Assembly: GCF_029946185.1 (NCBI RefSeq)
Contig: NZ_JAQSEA010000071.1
Span: forward strand, 1-61,904
Direction: 5' to 3'
From: Prosthecobacter sp.
Lineage (GTDB): Bacteria > Verrucomicrobiota > Verrucomicrobiia > Verrucomicrobiales > Verrucomicrobiaceae
Length of the DNA stretch: 61,904 nucleotides
The notes under the pieces are model-generated. The model had not been told where the DNA came from, did no database searches, and saw only the letters and a program-made list of their open reading frames with translations. Positions 9,491 through 17,660 of this stretch are shown here, in pieces; position 1 is the first letter of the stretch; the number at the start of each line of letters is the position of its first letter. The position numbers and the translations under genes are program-made.

Positions 9491-10636
9491 TCAGAACGGC
9501 GCGACTTCAGCAAGGGCTTTGAAGTCAGGTGCAATCACATCGCCCTCCTTCACCACTTGAATGCCTTCATAGATGATGCGGTCAGTCGGCAGAAGTCCAG
9601 AGTTGATCACATAGTGGTTCGGCAGGCGCAGCTTTGTGTCGATGCTGCGCAACTGGATGCTGTTGTCGGCGTTAAGCATGTATACGCAGGTTTTATGCTG
9701 AACTTCGAAGGTGCATTTTTGAGGTATCACCAGTGCGTTCTTCAGTTCCGACTGAACAATCACCTTGCCGCTGGAACCATGCCTGAGGAGATGGTCGGGA
9801 TTGGAGAAGCTGGCGCGGAAGGCGATGTTCCCGGTGCTTTTGGAAATCACACTTTCCCAAGTTTCGATTCTGCCTTTGAACGGGTGGATTTCTCCATTGG
9901 CCAGTTCCAGCGCCACGCTGCCTTGCACACCCAGGTCCTTGCGTTTGGCCAGTTCCAGATATTCACGCTCAGACACATTGAAGTAGGCGTACACATCGCC
10001 GTCATTGGAAATGGAAGTCAGCAGGTCACCTTCTGAAACGAGGCTGCCGGTTTTGTTTCGGATCCGGTTGATGATGCCGTCAAACGGCGCATGCACTTCG
10101 GCGTAAGTGAGCCTGCGTTCGGCATCGGCGACTGTGGTTTGCGCATCGTCCACTTTGGCCCTGGCTGAATCCAATCTTGCCTGAGACATTTCCAATTCGG
10201 ATGTGGCAATGATTTTCTTCTCCAGCAGCAGTTGGTTGTTCTGCAGATCGATTTCCGCCATCTTGGCTTCAGCCATGGTGCTTTTGAGCCTGGCATTGGC
10301 TCGCTTCACTTCCTCCTGATATGAATGACTGCTGATGGTGAAGAGAAGCTGTCCTGCGGTGACCCGCTGTCCTTCATCGACAGAGACTTTCTCCAAGCGT
10401 CCGCTCACCCGTGCTTCGAGTTCAATGAAATTGGAGTTCTGAATGCTTGCGACATACTCCTGACCGTTCGGCACATTCATCACCACGGCGGAAGTAACCG
10501 GGAAAGTTTTTTGCACTTCATGAGTGGTTGCCGTGGCACTCTCATTGCAGGAGTTCATGAACAAAAGGAGCGACAGACAGATGACTGCTCTCGATCCGGT
10601 ACATTTGTCGATGATGTATTTGCATGGGGGGATCAT
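9491..10636 (-). CDS. RND efflux periplasmic adaptor (membrane fusion protein), probable lipoprotein
   Basis: 381 aa from the ATG at 10636. An N-terminal hydrophobic stretch ends LLLFMNSC (Cys30), a plausible though non-canonical lipobox. Then come a lipoyl-like half motif (VDEGQRVTAGQLLFTI), a coiled-coil hairpin (about 100-170), the second lipoyl half (VHAPFDGIINRIRNKTGSLV) and a beta-barrel/membrane-proximal part. This is the AcrA/MexA layout. First gene of the efflux operon, 111 bp upstream of the pump. A TTG at 10672 would extend it by 12 residues. A palindrome lies 73-92 bp upstream of the chosen start. Confidence 0.88.
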   Translation of the reverse strand: MIPPCKYIIDKCTGSRAVICLSLLLFMNSCNESATATTHEVQKTFPVTSAVVMNVPNGQEYVASIQNSNFIELEARVSGRLEKVSVDEGQRVTAGQLLFTISSHSYQEEVKRANARLKSTMAEAKMAEIDLQNNQLLLEKKIIATSELEMSQARLDSARAKVDDAQTTVADAERRLTYAEVHAPFDGIINRIRNKTGSLVSEGDLLTSISNDGDVYAYFNVSEREYLELAKRKDLGVQGSVALELANGEIHPFKGRIETWESVISKSTGNIAFRASFSNPDHLLRHGSSGKVIVQSELKNALVIPQKCTFEVQHKTCVYMLNADNSIQLRSIDTKLRLPNHYVINSGLLPTDRIIYEGIQVVKEGDVIAPDFKALAEVAPF

Positions 10637-10708
10637 GCCTTTGGCACTAGCATTTGATGTGCCATCTCTCAAGACGTGCAGAAAGCGTCGAGAACGGGTT
10701 CACAACGC

Positions 10709-10728
10709 CAGTGACGTTTCAGTCACTG
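10709..10728. promoter_or_regulatory. Perfect inverted repeat, candidate operator of the RND efflux operon
   Basis: Two perfect 7-bp arms, CAGTGAC and GTCACTG, separated by 6 bp, lie 73-92 bp upstream of the adaptor ATG. The size and position suit a dimeric TetR- or MarR-type repressor, a common arrangement for efflux operons. No regulator gene is adjacent, and I cannot identify a convincing -35/-10 pair, so the operator call is inference. Confidence 0.4.
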
Positions 10729-10744
10729 CGCTGCATTGTTTATG

Positions 10745-10872
10745 CGCTGTTAAGCCAACGCATCACGACTTCAGTTGGAAAGTTGCAAATGACTCATTGG
10801 TAATGGCATAGAAGCGTTGAAAATTTGAGCTTAACCACGCTCCCATTTTTCACCCCTGACCCGCTGTTAAGC
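10745..10872. repeat. Three copies of a GTTAAGC/GCTTAAC element upstream of the efflux operon
   Basis: CGCTGTTAAGC occurs identically at 10745-10755 and 10862-10872, and the inverted core GCTTAAC occurs at 10829-10835. With the palindrome at 10709-10728 these are the only structured elements in the roughly 340-bp gap between the adaptor start and the end of the beta-propeller gene; the rest of that gap looks featureless. They could be regulator half-sites, or chance. Confidence 0.25.
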
Positions 10873-10942
10873 AGGTGGCGTCAGTCCTTACTTTTTTTTC
10901 GATGGATCGCTACAAGGGTGCACCCGACCTCAATGATCCGTG

Positions 10943-10966
10943 CTCAGAGCATGACCCATGCTTGAG
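10943..10966 (-). terminator. Hairpin downstream of the beta-propeller gene, possible terminator
   Basis: Arms CTCAgAGCATG and CATGCTTGAG pair over 10 bp with one bulged base and a 3-nt loop, 13 bp beyond the stop of the minus-strand gene at 10979. There is no U-tract on the minus strand directly after the stem, so this is at best a weak or Rho-aided terminator. Confidence 0.3.
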
Positions 10967-10978
10967 TATCTGCATGGT

Positions 10979-12460
10979 TTACTCTCCTCTCAAATCGAGG
11001 CAAATCACCCGCGGCCCTGACTTCCGCAGCAGATCCTGCGACTGCTGGCGCACATAGATCAGCCCGTGACTGAGAGCGGGCAGGCTCCAGGTGTTGAGTG
11101 CATAGAATGGCTGGGCCTGAGCCATCACTTTGGCACCCGCTGGACTTAGATCGAGCCAATGCAGCGAACCGGTTTCGCCGAGGCAGAGGAAGGCTCCGTC
11201 GGCCTTCAGCAAGCTGGCTCGCAGGATGCTGAGACGGGCGGGGTTGGCACGTCCGGTTTGTTTGCTGAACTCGGCATCCTCCCATTCGATGTGCTGTTCC
11301 CAAACCTCTGCGCCGGTATCGGCGTTGACACAGACGAGGCGTGACTTGGGTTCTGTCTCGCCATCAATCGCATAGAGATGGCCGTCGTGATACACCGGGT
11401 TCATCCAGTGCACGGCGAGCTTCTTGGACTGCCAGATTTCCTTGGCCTGAAATTCCGCGTCATACTCGACCATCACGCCACCGAGCGGGCGGCCCTTTGG
11501 ATAGGCGGTGGTGATGAATGCTCGGTTTTTGTCGGGGATGAGCGTGGGCGAGCTGCCGATGGCCTGGATGTAGTCTTCGCTGCGCCACGGAAACTTGGAG
11601 TGCAGTTTTCCACTCGCAGGATCAATGCACATGAGGCCGCCGATGGCGGGATCGCTTTCGCCACCGGCATAGATGAGCACCTTCGTCTGCCCGTGCAACT
11701 TGGCGGGAATCGGCGAAGCATAGCTTGCGCCCCAGGCGTCTTCGAGAGTCCACACGACCTTGCCGCTTTGCAGATCGAACGCCGCCACGCTCACGCCTGC
11801 TTCGGCGAGATGTTGTTTGCGGTCACGCAGGCCTTCGTTGCCTTCGAGCGCTGCTTTTTTGCCACCGACATTCACGATCACGCGGCCATCGAGAATCAGC
11901 GGCGTGCCACCTGCGCCGAAGAAATCCTGGGGCACGTTGTATTCTTTGCGCAGGTCATGCTGCCAGAGCGGCTTGCCCGTTTTCAAATCGAAGGCGCGAA
12001 GTTCCGCCGTCACACCAAAGGTCACGACGATGCCATTGGCGATGACCGGGCTGCCACGCGGGCCGTTGCCGAAGCCGTAGCGGTCTTGATAGGAGACCGG
12101 GTAATCCTGTGACCAGAAGCGCTTCCCGGTTTCGCGGTCGAGGCATTCGATGGTTTCCTTGCCTTCGAGCGCATGGAAGATCACACAGAAGTCACCGCTG
12201 ATGGCTGGAGAGTTGTAAGCATCGCCCATCTGAACTTCCCACACTGGTTTCGGGCAACCTAGCGCCCATGTTTTGAGCAGAGGCGTCTCCGGCGAGATCG
12301 CGTCATCGGTGGGGCCGAGCAGGCGCGGCCAGTCGCTGGTCTTCGCCTCTGCTGCCAGCGGCTTCGGAGCTGCATGAAAGGTCAACCGGTCAAACGCCTC
12401 CTGCGCGGAGCAGACGTTCACGGCGAAAAGAAGCAGAAAGAGTCTCGACGAGTTTTTCAT
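10979..12460 (-). CDS. Secreted PQQ-like beta-propeller repeat protein
   Basis: 493 aa with a signal peptide (MKNSSRLFLLLFAVNVCSA). The mature part carries repeated blades of the PQQ-binding/BamB type (CLDRETGKRFWSQDY, FDLKTGKPLWQHDL, FDLQSGKVVWTLEDAWG, CVNADTGAEVWEQHI). Such proteins are common in Verrucomicrobiota and Planctomycetota and are either quinoprotein-like oxidoreductases or scaffold propellers. No cytochrome domain and no unambiguous PQQ catalytic Asp is recognisable, so enzymatic activity is unproven. It stands alone and is divergent from the small membrane protein gene at 12502. Confidence 0.82.
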   Translation of the reverse strand: MKNSSRLFLLLFAVNVCSAQEAFDRLTFHAAPKPLAAEAKTSDWPRLLGPTDDAISPETPLLKTWALGCPKPVWEVQMGDAYNSPAISGDFCVIFHALEGKETIECLDRETGKRFWSQDYPVSYQDRYGFGNGPRGSPVIANGIVVTFGVTAELRAFDLKTGKPLWQHDLRKEYNVPQDFFGAGGTPLILDGRVIVNVGGKKAALEGNEGLRDRKQHLAEAGVSVAAFDLQSGKVVWTLEDAWGASYASPIPAKLHGQTKVLIYAGGESDPAIGGLMCIDPASGKLHSKFPWRSEDYIQAIGSSPTLIPDKNRAFITTAYPKGRPLGGVMVEYDAEFQAKEIWQSKKLAVHWMNPVYHDGHLYAIDGETEPKSRLVCVNADTGAEVWEQHIEWEDAEFSKQTGRANPARLSILRASLLKADGAFLCLGETGSLHWLDLSPAGAKVMAQAQPFYALNTWSLPALSHGLIYVRQQSQDLLRKSGPRVICLDLRGE

Positions 12461-12501
12461 GTCATGACAAGCTAGCCACGACTGTAAAGAACGCCACTCT
12501 C

Positions 12502-12993
12502 ATGAATCCCATGCGTGAACTCACCTGGTTTGAGCGCCATTTTGTGGCGTTCGTGGTGGGGGGTATTCCTGCGTGCATCCTTGGATTTGTTCTTGGACTC
12601 TGGGGGACTGCGGTTGGCGGCGGGGAGCCTGATCTCGGCACCGTTCTGCTGAGATGTTCCTACTGCGCTGTGATACCGGTGATTCTGGCCTGCCTCATGC
12701 CGCGTTCCTGGCTTTCCCCGGTTGTGACCTATTTGATTGGATTTAGCATGGGGTTCGGATTCATGTTTTCCCAGGGGTTCGAGGGACTGGCAGACATGAT
12801 CGTGGCACCGATTTATTGGATGGAAGGCAAACACGTCATCAAATCAACAAAGCATGCGCATCCTGATTTGCCGTGGATTCTTGGGATGGCGCTCTGGCTG
12901 GCAGGACTGGCCTCCATCCTGCGCCGAAGCTCCCGATTTGCGGCTATGCTCCGAAGATTGGAAATCCATCCGGAAGAGGAGCATAAAAGTTAA
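12502..12993 (+). CDS. Small polytopic membrane protein, function unknown
   Basis: 163 aa with four hydrophobic segments (about 13-35, 47-66, 72-90 and 122-142) and a basic C-terminal tail (RRSSRFAAMLRRLEIHPEEEHKS). I do not recognise a family. The start could be ATG 12502 or ATG 12511 (MREL), which differ by three residues. It has a 41-bp divergent spacer with the beta-propeller gene. Confidence 0.6.
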   Translation: MNPMRELTWFERHFVAFVVGGIPACILGFVLGLWGTAVGGGEPDLGTVLLRCSYCAVIPVILACLMPRSWLSPVVTYLIGFSMGFGFMFSQGFEGLADMIVAPIYWMEGKHVIKSTKHAHPDLPWILGMALWLAGLASILRRSSRFAAMLRRLEIHPEEEHKS

Positions 12994-13105
12994 TCGAGTG
13001 GCCGCTGTCGGCAGGTGCAGGGATTTGGCACAATAAAAGCCAATGATCGTCCGTTGAGCCGTCTCGTTTCCGGCGTATGTGAGAGAGGCAACCTCCCATC
13101 ACCCC

Positions 13106-13963
13106 ATGCTCATTCCGACCTCCTTTCCCACGTCCACCGGCCCCGCTGAATCCAAACCGCTGATCTCCGAGGAGGGATGGATCGTGCAGCACTTGTTTTT
13201 CACCATCGATCATGGCTACTGGGCGGCGCTGACGCCGGAAGAGCGCCAGGAGCGCCGCGAGAACTTCACGCGTACGATTGAGGCCATTCGCAAGCATCCC
13301 GGCACGCAGTTGCTCGCGTTTGCGATGGTATCGCCGAAGTCGGAGCTGGGCTTCATGCTGCTGACGCCGGATTTGCACGATTCACAGCGCTTTGAAAAAC
13401 AGGTCAATCTGGCGCTGGGCCCAGACGTGCTGACGCCGGCCTACAGCTACCTTTCCATGACGGAGTGGACTGAGTACTCGCAGAGCGTGGAGGAGTTTAA
13501 GGCGCAGATCGAGAAGGCGGAGAATCTGGTTCCCGGCACGGAGGCCTTCGACCAACGGGTGACGGAATGGCAGACCCACATGAAGAAGTATTTCAACGAC
13601 CGCCTGTACCCGAACATGCCCGACTGGCAGATCTTCTGTTTCTACCCGATGAGCAAGCGCCGCAGCGTGGGCGCGAACTGGTATGCGAACGATTTTGCCA
13701 AGCGTCGTGAACTGATGGGCGGCCACGCCAAGACCGGCCGCAAATACTCGGGCAAGGTGCGCCAGCTCATCTCGGGCTCCACCGGTCTCGACAGCCACGA
13801 GTGGGGCGTGACGCTCTTCGCGCACGACATGGTGCAGATCAAAAAAATCGTCTATGAGATGCGCTTTGATGAAGTGACCACGCAGTATGGTGAATTTGGC
13901 GACTTCTACATCGGCATCCAGCCTCCGACGGGTGAGCTGCTGCAGCGGGTGATGCTGAGTTGA
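13106..13963 (+). CDS. hemQ: Coproheme decarboxylase / HemQ, chlorite dismutase-like family
   Basis: 285 aa. Motifs WIVQHLFFTID, LGFMLLTPD, YSYLSMTEWTEY, FYPMSKRR and the segment GGHAKTGRKYSGKVRQLI with the proximal haem-binding His, followed by GSTGLDSHEWGVTLFAHD, are diagnostic of the HemQ branch. HemQ oxidatively decarboxylates coproheme to haem b in the coproporphyrin-dependent pathway. The Tyr of YSYLSMTEWTEY is the likely radical-forming residue by family analogy. I chose ATG 13106; an in-frame GTG at 13079 would add nine residues. No other haem gene is adjacent. Confidence 0.9.
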   Translation: MLIPTSFPTSTGPAESKPLISEEGWIVQHLFFTIDHGYWAALTPEERQERRENFTRTIEAIRKHPGTQLLAFAMVSPKSELGFMLLTPDLHDSQRFEKQVNLALGPDVLTPAYSYLSMTEWTEYSQSVEEFKAQIEKAENLVPGTEAFDQRVTEWQTHMKKYFNDRLYPNMPDWQIFCFYPMSKRRSVGANWYANDFAKRRELMGGHAKTGRKYSGKVRQLISGSTGLDSHEWGVTLFAHDMVQIKKIVYEMRFDEVTTQYGEFGDFYIGIQPPTGELLQRVMLS

Positions 13964-13993
13964 TTTGTGTGGGGTAAAAGCCACATTCCTACC

Positions 13994-14185
13994 ATGAACT
14001 CCGAGGACGACATTCCCGAAAGCCATTGGAAGGTGGAAGGCGAAAACGCTCCATCCAGCACCACCACATGGCCTTGGGAATTGCTGGCAAAACGCAAAGC
14101 CGCCTTGGGGCGTGGTGAAAGCCGCGCCCTTCCGCTGGTCGAGATCTCAGGACGCCTCCGGGCGTGCAGAGCTGGCAGGCGGTGA
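13994..14185 (+). CDS. Short hypothetical protein, possibly a remnant
   Basis: 63 aa starting MNSEDDIPESHWKVEGEN with a central WPWELLAKRKAALGRGE. No family recognised and no good ribosome binding site. The C-terminus (SGRLRACRAGRR) reads almost into the hairpin at 14193, so the reading frame may have been cut short by that element. It could be non-coding. Confidence 0.35.
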   Translation: MNSEDDIPESHWKVEGENAPSSTTTWPWELLAKRKAALGRGESRALPLVEISGRLRACRAGRR

Positions 14186-14192
14186 GAGTGAT

Positions 14193-14268
14193 AAGTGATG
14201 TTGGCACTCTTGCCCGCAACGTATGTTCCTAGACGTTCGCATTGCAGGCAGGAGTGCCCGCATCACTT
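14193..14268. repeat. Long imperfect inverted repeat (76 nt hairpin), candidate MITE/REP-like element
   Basis: Arms of 27 nt (14193-14219 and 14242-14268) match at 23 of 27 positions as AAGTGATG-nn-GGCACTC-n-TGCC-n-GCAA, with two of the mismatches able to form G-U pairs; the loop is 22 nt. No U-tract follows. It lies between the short ORF and thiG. It does not match the TPP riboswitch consensus. The differences between arms are all transitions, as expected of an old perfect palindrome or an RNA kept as a stem. Confidence 0.6.
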
Positions 14269-14327
14269 TACTGGCATATCCGCACGACATCGCCGATAGG
14301 ATCGAAGACCGTTTTACTCCCTAGAGC

Positions 14328-15110
14328 ATGCCCAATCAGCCCCTAACCATCGCCAATCGTCAGTTCAACTCGCGTCTCATGCTGGGGACGGGGAAATTCG
14401 CCAGTGGTGAGCTGATGCGGGATGCCATTATTGCCTCGGAGACGGAAATCGTGACGGTGGCCCTGCGCCGTGCTGATTTGACGGGGAAGGGGGATCCTTT
14501 TGCCAACATCCTCGATTTCATTCCGAAAAACGTCCTGCTGCTGCCGAACACCAGCGGGGCGATGAATGCGGAGGAGGCTGTGCGCCTGGCGCGGCTGGCC
14601 GTGGCGGCGGGTCTGCCGAACTGGGTGAAGCTGGAGATCCATCCCGACCCGCGCTATCTGCTGCCGGACCCGATTGAGACGCTCAAGGCGGCTGAAATTC
14701 TCGTGAAGGAGGGTTTTATTGTCCTCCCTTACATCAATGCCGACCCCGTTTTGGCCCGACGTCTGCAGGATGTGGGCACCGCTACGGTGATGCCGTTGGG
14801 GTCGCCCATTGGGTCGCATCAGGGCATCGCGACGCGTCGGATGATCGAAATTATCATCACCCAAGCTACCGTGCCGGTGGTGGTGGACGCAGGGATCGGG
14901 GCGCCAAGTCATGCCGCAGAGGCCTTTGAGATGGGTGCAGACGCCGTTCTGGTGAACACTGCTATTGCCGTCGCCTCAGACCCCGTGCGCATGGCACAAG
15001 CCTTCAAAATGGCCGTGGAGGCCGGACGCAGCGCCTATGAAATCGGCCTGAGCGAGGGCGCAGCGGAGGCTTCAGCCACCAGTCCGCTGACGACTTTCCT
15101 GTATCAGTAG
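14328..15110 (+). CDS. thiG: Thiazole synthase ThiG
   Basis: 260 aa, full length. Motifs [42 protein letters not shown] (with the Schiff-base lysine), [46 protein letters not shown]. It condenses deoxyxylulose 5-phosphate, dehydroglycine and ThiS-thiocarboxylate to the thiazole phosphate of thiamine. Neither thiS nor thiF/H is adjacent, so the pathway is scattered. I looked for a TPP riboswitch in the upstream 140 bp and did not see one. Confidence 0.95.
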   Translation: MPNQPLTIANRQFNSRLMLGTGKFASGELMRDAIIASETEIVTVALRRADLTGKGDPFANILDFIPKNVLLLPNTSGAMNAEEAVRLARLAVAAGLPNWVKLEIHPDPRYLLPDPIETLKAAEILVKEGFIVLPYINADPVLARRLQDVGTATVMPLGSPIGSHQGIATRRMIEIIITQATVPVVVDAGIGAPSHAAEAFEMGADAVLVNTAIAVASDPVRMAQAFKMAVEAGRSAYEIGLSEGAAEASATSPLTTFLYQ

Positions 15111-15130
15111 GCGTCACAAACGCCCGATTT

Positions 15131-15226
15131 TCAGCCTTTCACCAAGTAGGTGAAGACGATGACGCCGCAGAAAAGCAGCCCGGCTGCGATGCACATTCCA
15201 GTAAAGATGACCATAATAATTGGCAT
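15131..15226 (-). CDS. 31-residue single-pass membrane mini-protein
   Basis: The ORF reads MPIIMVIFTGMCIAAGLLFC and then GVIVFTYLVKG before a stop. It is one continuous hydrophobic helix with a C-terminal Lys, a typical small membrane protein topology. It lies in the otherwise empty gap between thiG and rpsN on the opposite strand. No family recognised. Its coding status rests only on composition and clean boundaries. Confidence 0.45.
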   Translation of the reverse strand: MPIIMVIFTGMCIAAGLLFCGVIVFTYLVKG

Positions 15227-15303
15227 TTAGCGTGAAATAGAGCGTTCGCTAGTAGAAATTTGTTCTTGCGAAAGTGGAGCTTTGGGCCAGACTCCGCGCC
15301 CCT

Positions 15304-15573
15304 ATGGCAAAAACATGCTGGCTCGAGCGCGACAAGCGCAAACGTAAAACCGTCGAAAAGTACGCTAAACTCCGTGCAGAACTCAAGGAGAAAGGCGACT
15401 TCGTCGGCCTCTCCATGCTTCCACGTGACGCAAGCCCGACACGTCTCATCAACCGCTGCCGCGTTACCGGTCGTCGTCGCGCGTTCATTCGCCGCTTCCA
15501 GATGTCCCGTATGACCTTCCGCGAACTCGCCTCTCAGGGTATGATCCCCGGAGTGACGAAGTCCAGCTGGTAG
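15304..15573 (+). CDS. rpsN: 30S ribosomal protein S14, zinc-independent (C-) type
   Basis: 89 aa beginning [20 protein letters not shown] and ending [30 protein letters not shown] is the S14 signature. It lacks the CxxC...CxxC zinc knuckle, so this is the C- form. It is outside a ribosomal operon. In several bacteria a stand-alone C- copy replaces a zinc-binding S14 in low zinc; whether a second copy exists here is unknown. ATG 15304 is chosen; an upstream frame from 15274 adds ten non-homologous residues. Confidence 0.95.
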   Translation: MAKTCWLERDKRKRKTVEKYAKLRAELKEKGDFVGLSMLPRDASPTRLINRCRVTGRRRAFIRRFQMSRMTFRELASQGMIPGVTKSSW

Positions 15574-15590
15574 TCTTCCGTCCCCAACTT

Positions 15591-15615
15591 GCAGCCAGGG
15601 TTTGCCTCTGGCTGC
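15591..15615 (+). terminator. Hairpin between rpsN and the FmdB-like gene
   Basis: Perfect 8-bp stem GCAGCCAG/CTGGCTGC with a 9-nt loop, 17 bp after the rpsN stop. No T-run follows, so it may be a weak terminator or a processing structure. Confidence 0.35.
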
Positions 15616-15641
15616 TTGGAGAGGCGGTGCGTTCTTCTCTG

Positions 15642-15893
15642 ATGCCTACCTACTCCTACATTGCTGACGACCTTGAAAAGGGATGCCCTGCTTGCCGCAG
15701 AGGCTTTGATTTGCGCCGGCCCCTCAGCCGACCCGCGCTAGAGGCATGCCCTCTGTGCAGGCAGCCGGTCAAAAAACTTATTTCCGGCTTTAACACGCCG
15801 AAGATCACCAAACCCCTCTCCGTTTCCGACGCTAAGGCCGCCGGCTTCACCATCCTCGAAAAACGATGCGATGGCAATTACGAGAAGCTGTGA
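15642..15893 (+). CDS. FmdB-family zinc-ribbon protein
   Basis: 83 aa starting MPTYSYIAD, the typical FmdB start (MPxYxY). Two CxxC knuckles (GCPACRR and ACPLCRQ) should bind one zinc. The FmdB label comes from a putative regulator of formamidase expression; for most members the function is unknown. It starts 68 bp after rpsN and is followed at 20 bp by the CNNM gene, so it could be co-transcribed with either. Confidence 0.8.
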   Translation: MPTYSYIADDLEKGCPACRRGFDLRRPLSRPALEACPLCRQPVKKLISGFNTPKITKPLSVSDAKAAGFTILEKRCDGNYEKL

Positions 15894-15913
15894 ACGCCTG
15901 ACCGCGCCGCCTC

Positions 15914-17311
15914 ATGACTCTTTTGCTCGCCAATGCCTCTGCTGAACTCGTGCGCGAGTGGAGCTTCACAGCCAGTGAAGTTTTTTGGCAGGCTGTCATC
16001 GTGCTGATCATCGTGCTGCTAAACGCCTTCTTTGTGGCGGCAGAGTTCGCGATCGTCAAAGTCAGGGACAGCCAGCTCACTGCCGCCATCGAAGACGGCA
16101 CGCGTGGTGCCCAATTCGCGCAGACTGTGACGCGGAATCTTGACGCCTACCTTTCAGCCGGGCAGCTGGGCATCACTCTTACCAGCATCGCGCTGGGGAT
16201 TTTCGGCGAGCCGTTTGTCTCTGTCTTGGTGCAGCCCATGCTGTTCAAAATGGGCATCGTCAGCGAGACTGTGGTCCGCTGGACGTCCATCGGCATCGCC
16301 TATGCCATCGTCACCTATCTGCACGTCGTTCTGGGAGAGCAGACGCCCAAGGTTGTGGCCATCCGCAAATCTCTGCAAACCGCGCTGCTGATCGCGCGCC
16401 CTTTGCACCTGTTTTACATCGTCTTGAAACCGGCGATCTGGATTCTCAGCGCCAGCACGAACTTGGTCCTCAGATTTCTTGGCATCACGGCTGTCTCCGA
16501 GCACGAGATCGCCCACTCTGAAGAAGAGCTGCGGCACATCGTGGCCGAAAGTCAGAAATCCAAGGAGGTGACGGAGACCGAGAAGGACATCCTTCTCAAC
16601 GCCCTCGCCCTCAATGACCGCTGTGTGCGTGATGTGATGACTCCGCGCAACCAAGTGGTTTCGCTGGATGCGGATGAAACCTTTGAGGACAGCCTCAAGA
16701 TTGCCATCGACTCCAAGCACACGCGTTATCCGCTCGTCGAAGGTCATCTCGACCATGCCATAGGCACGATTCACATCAAGGATCTGCTCAGCCTGATTGG
16801 CAGACCCCAGCCGGACCTGCGCAAGATCAAACGGGAGTTGCAGATGGTTCCTGAGATGATGCCCATCGACAAACTGCTGCGCTTCTTCCTCGACAAACAC
16901 GTTCATGTCGCCCTGGCCGTGGATGAATTCGGCGGTGCCGTCGGCATTGTGACGCTCGACAACGTGCTGGAAGAAATCGTGGGAGATATTCAGGACGAAT
17001 TCGATCAGGAAGTCAGCGAGTTCCGCCGCATCAACGACAACGAATTCACCGTCGAAGGCACCTACAACCTCTACGAGCTGGCCGACCAGACCGGCATCGA
17101 CCTCGACAGCGACGAAGTCACCACCATTGGCGGCTATGTCACGCACCTCCTCGGCCATCTGCCCAAGGTAGGCGAAAAAGTGGTCATCGAAGACTACGAG
17201 GTGACCACCACCAAGGCGGATCTACGTCGCGTGCTGCAGCTGGTCTTCAAGCGTCTTTCCACCATTGCGGATGAAGCCGCAGCGGCTGATGAAGCGGCGG
17301 AAGGTGTGTGA
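15914..17311 (+). CDS. CNNM/CorC-type membrane protein with DUF21, CBS pair and CorC_HlyC domain
   Basis: 465 aa. N-terminal DUF21 membrane domain (about 20-200, NAFFVAAEFAIVKVRDSQL), then a CBS pair (about 215-335, VMTPRNQVVSLDADETF and MPIDKLLRFFLDKHVHVALAVDEFGGAVGIVTLDNVLEEIVGDI in part) and a C-terminal CorC_HlyC domain (about 350-440). The family (often mislabelled haemolysin, TlyC) is linked to Mg2+/Co2+ transport; the CBS pair normally binds adenine nucleotides. ATG 15914 is 20 bp after the FmdB-like gene. Confidence 0.9.
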   Translation: MTLLLANASAELVREWSFTASEVFWQAVIVLIIVLLNAFFVAAEFAIVKVRDSQLTAAIEDGTRGAQFAQTVTRNLDAYLSAGQLGITLTSIALGIFGEPFVSVLVQPMLFKMGIVSETVVRWTSIGIAYAIVTYLHVVLGEQTPKVVAIRKSLQTALLIARPLHLFYIVLKPAIWILSASTNLVLRFLGITAVSEHEIAHSEEELRHIVAESQKSKEVTETEKDILLNALALNDRCVRDVMTPRNQVVSLDADETFEDSLKIAIDSKHTRYPLVEGHLDHAIGTIHIKDLLSLIGRPQPDLRKIKRELQMVPEMMPIDKLLRFFLDKHVHVALAVDEFGGAVGIVTLDNVLEEIVGDIQDEFDQEVSEFRRINDNEFTVEGTYNLYELADQTGIDLDSDEVTTIGGYVTHLLGHLPKVGEKVVIEDYEVTTTKADLRRVLQLVFKRLSTIADEAAAADEAAEGV

Positions 17312-17413
17312 GGGCGGCTCACGCCCGCAATGAGCGCGTAACAAGTTAAGAAAGGCACCGCCCGCGTTGGCGTTTGCATGAGTCCTGATCCTCATCGCAC
17401 ACGACTCCACCCC

Positions 17414-17646
17414 ATGCGCCTGCTCACTTTGCTCGTTTGTTTTCCTGCCCTTGCGGTTACAGCCATCAGCCAAACCAAGGTCAGTGATGATGAGGAGGAA
17501 GACATGATCCTCGGTTTTCGTGGCAGGTCGAAGTATCAGATCGTCGTGCCGGATGTGGCGGTGAACGCGGCTGCGGAAACCTCATCCCCACCGAGTGGAA
17601 GGACCGCATCAACAAGGACCTCGATCAGATGGCGGAGACGCTTTGA
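17414..17646 (+). pseudogene. Frameshifted small secreted protein gene
   Basis: Starts with a clear signal peptide (MRLLTLLVCFPALAVTAISQ) followed by SDDEEEDMILGFRGRSKYQIVVPDV. Around 17560-17580 the sensible reading moves to another frame, which reads CGNLIPTEWKDRINKDLDQM and AETL before the stop at 17644-17646. In the original frame the sequence becomes Arg/Ser-rich and collides with the threonine aldolase gene. Either a one-base frameshift (or sequencing error) or an internal deletion joined two ends of a longer gene. Family not recognised. Confidence 0.55.
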
Positions 17647-17660
17647 GAGTTGTCAGCCAT

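Noticed and set aside
10524..10811. 95-aa plus-strand frame across the efflux operon promoter
   Set aside because: It runs antisense into the adaptor gene and across the palindrome, with no recognisable protein sequence.
14186..14327. Possible TPP riboswitch before thiG
   Set aside because: The conserved CTGAGA and ACCTGATCTGGATAATGCC-type elements are absent; the hairpin there is a plain inverted repeat.
16154..17158. 334-aa minus-strand open frame over the CNNM gene
   Set aside because: Antisense shadow; the plus strand has recognised DUF21 and CBS domains.
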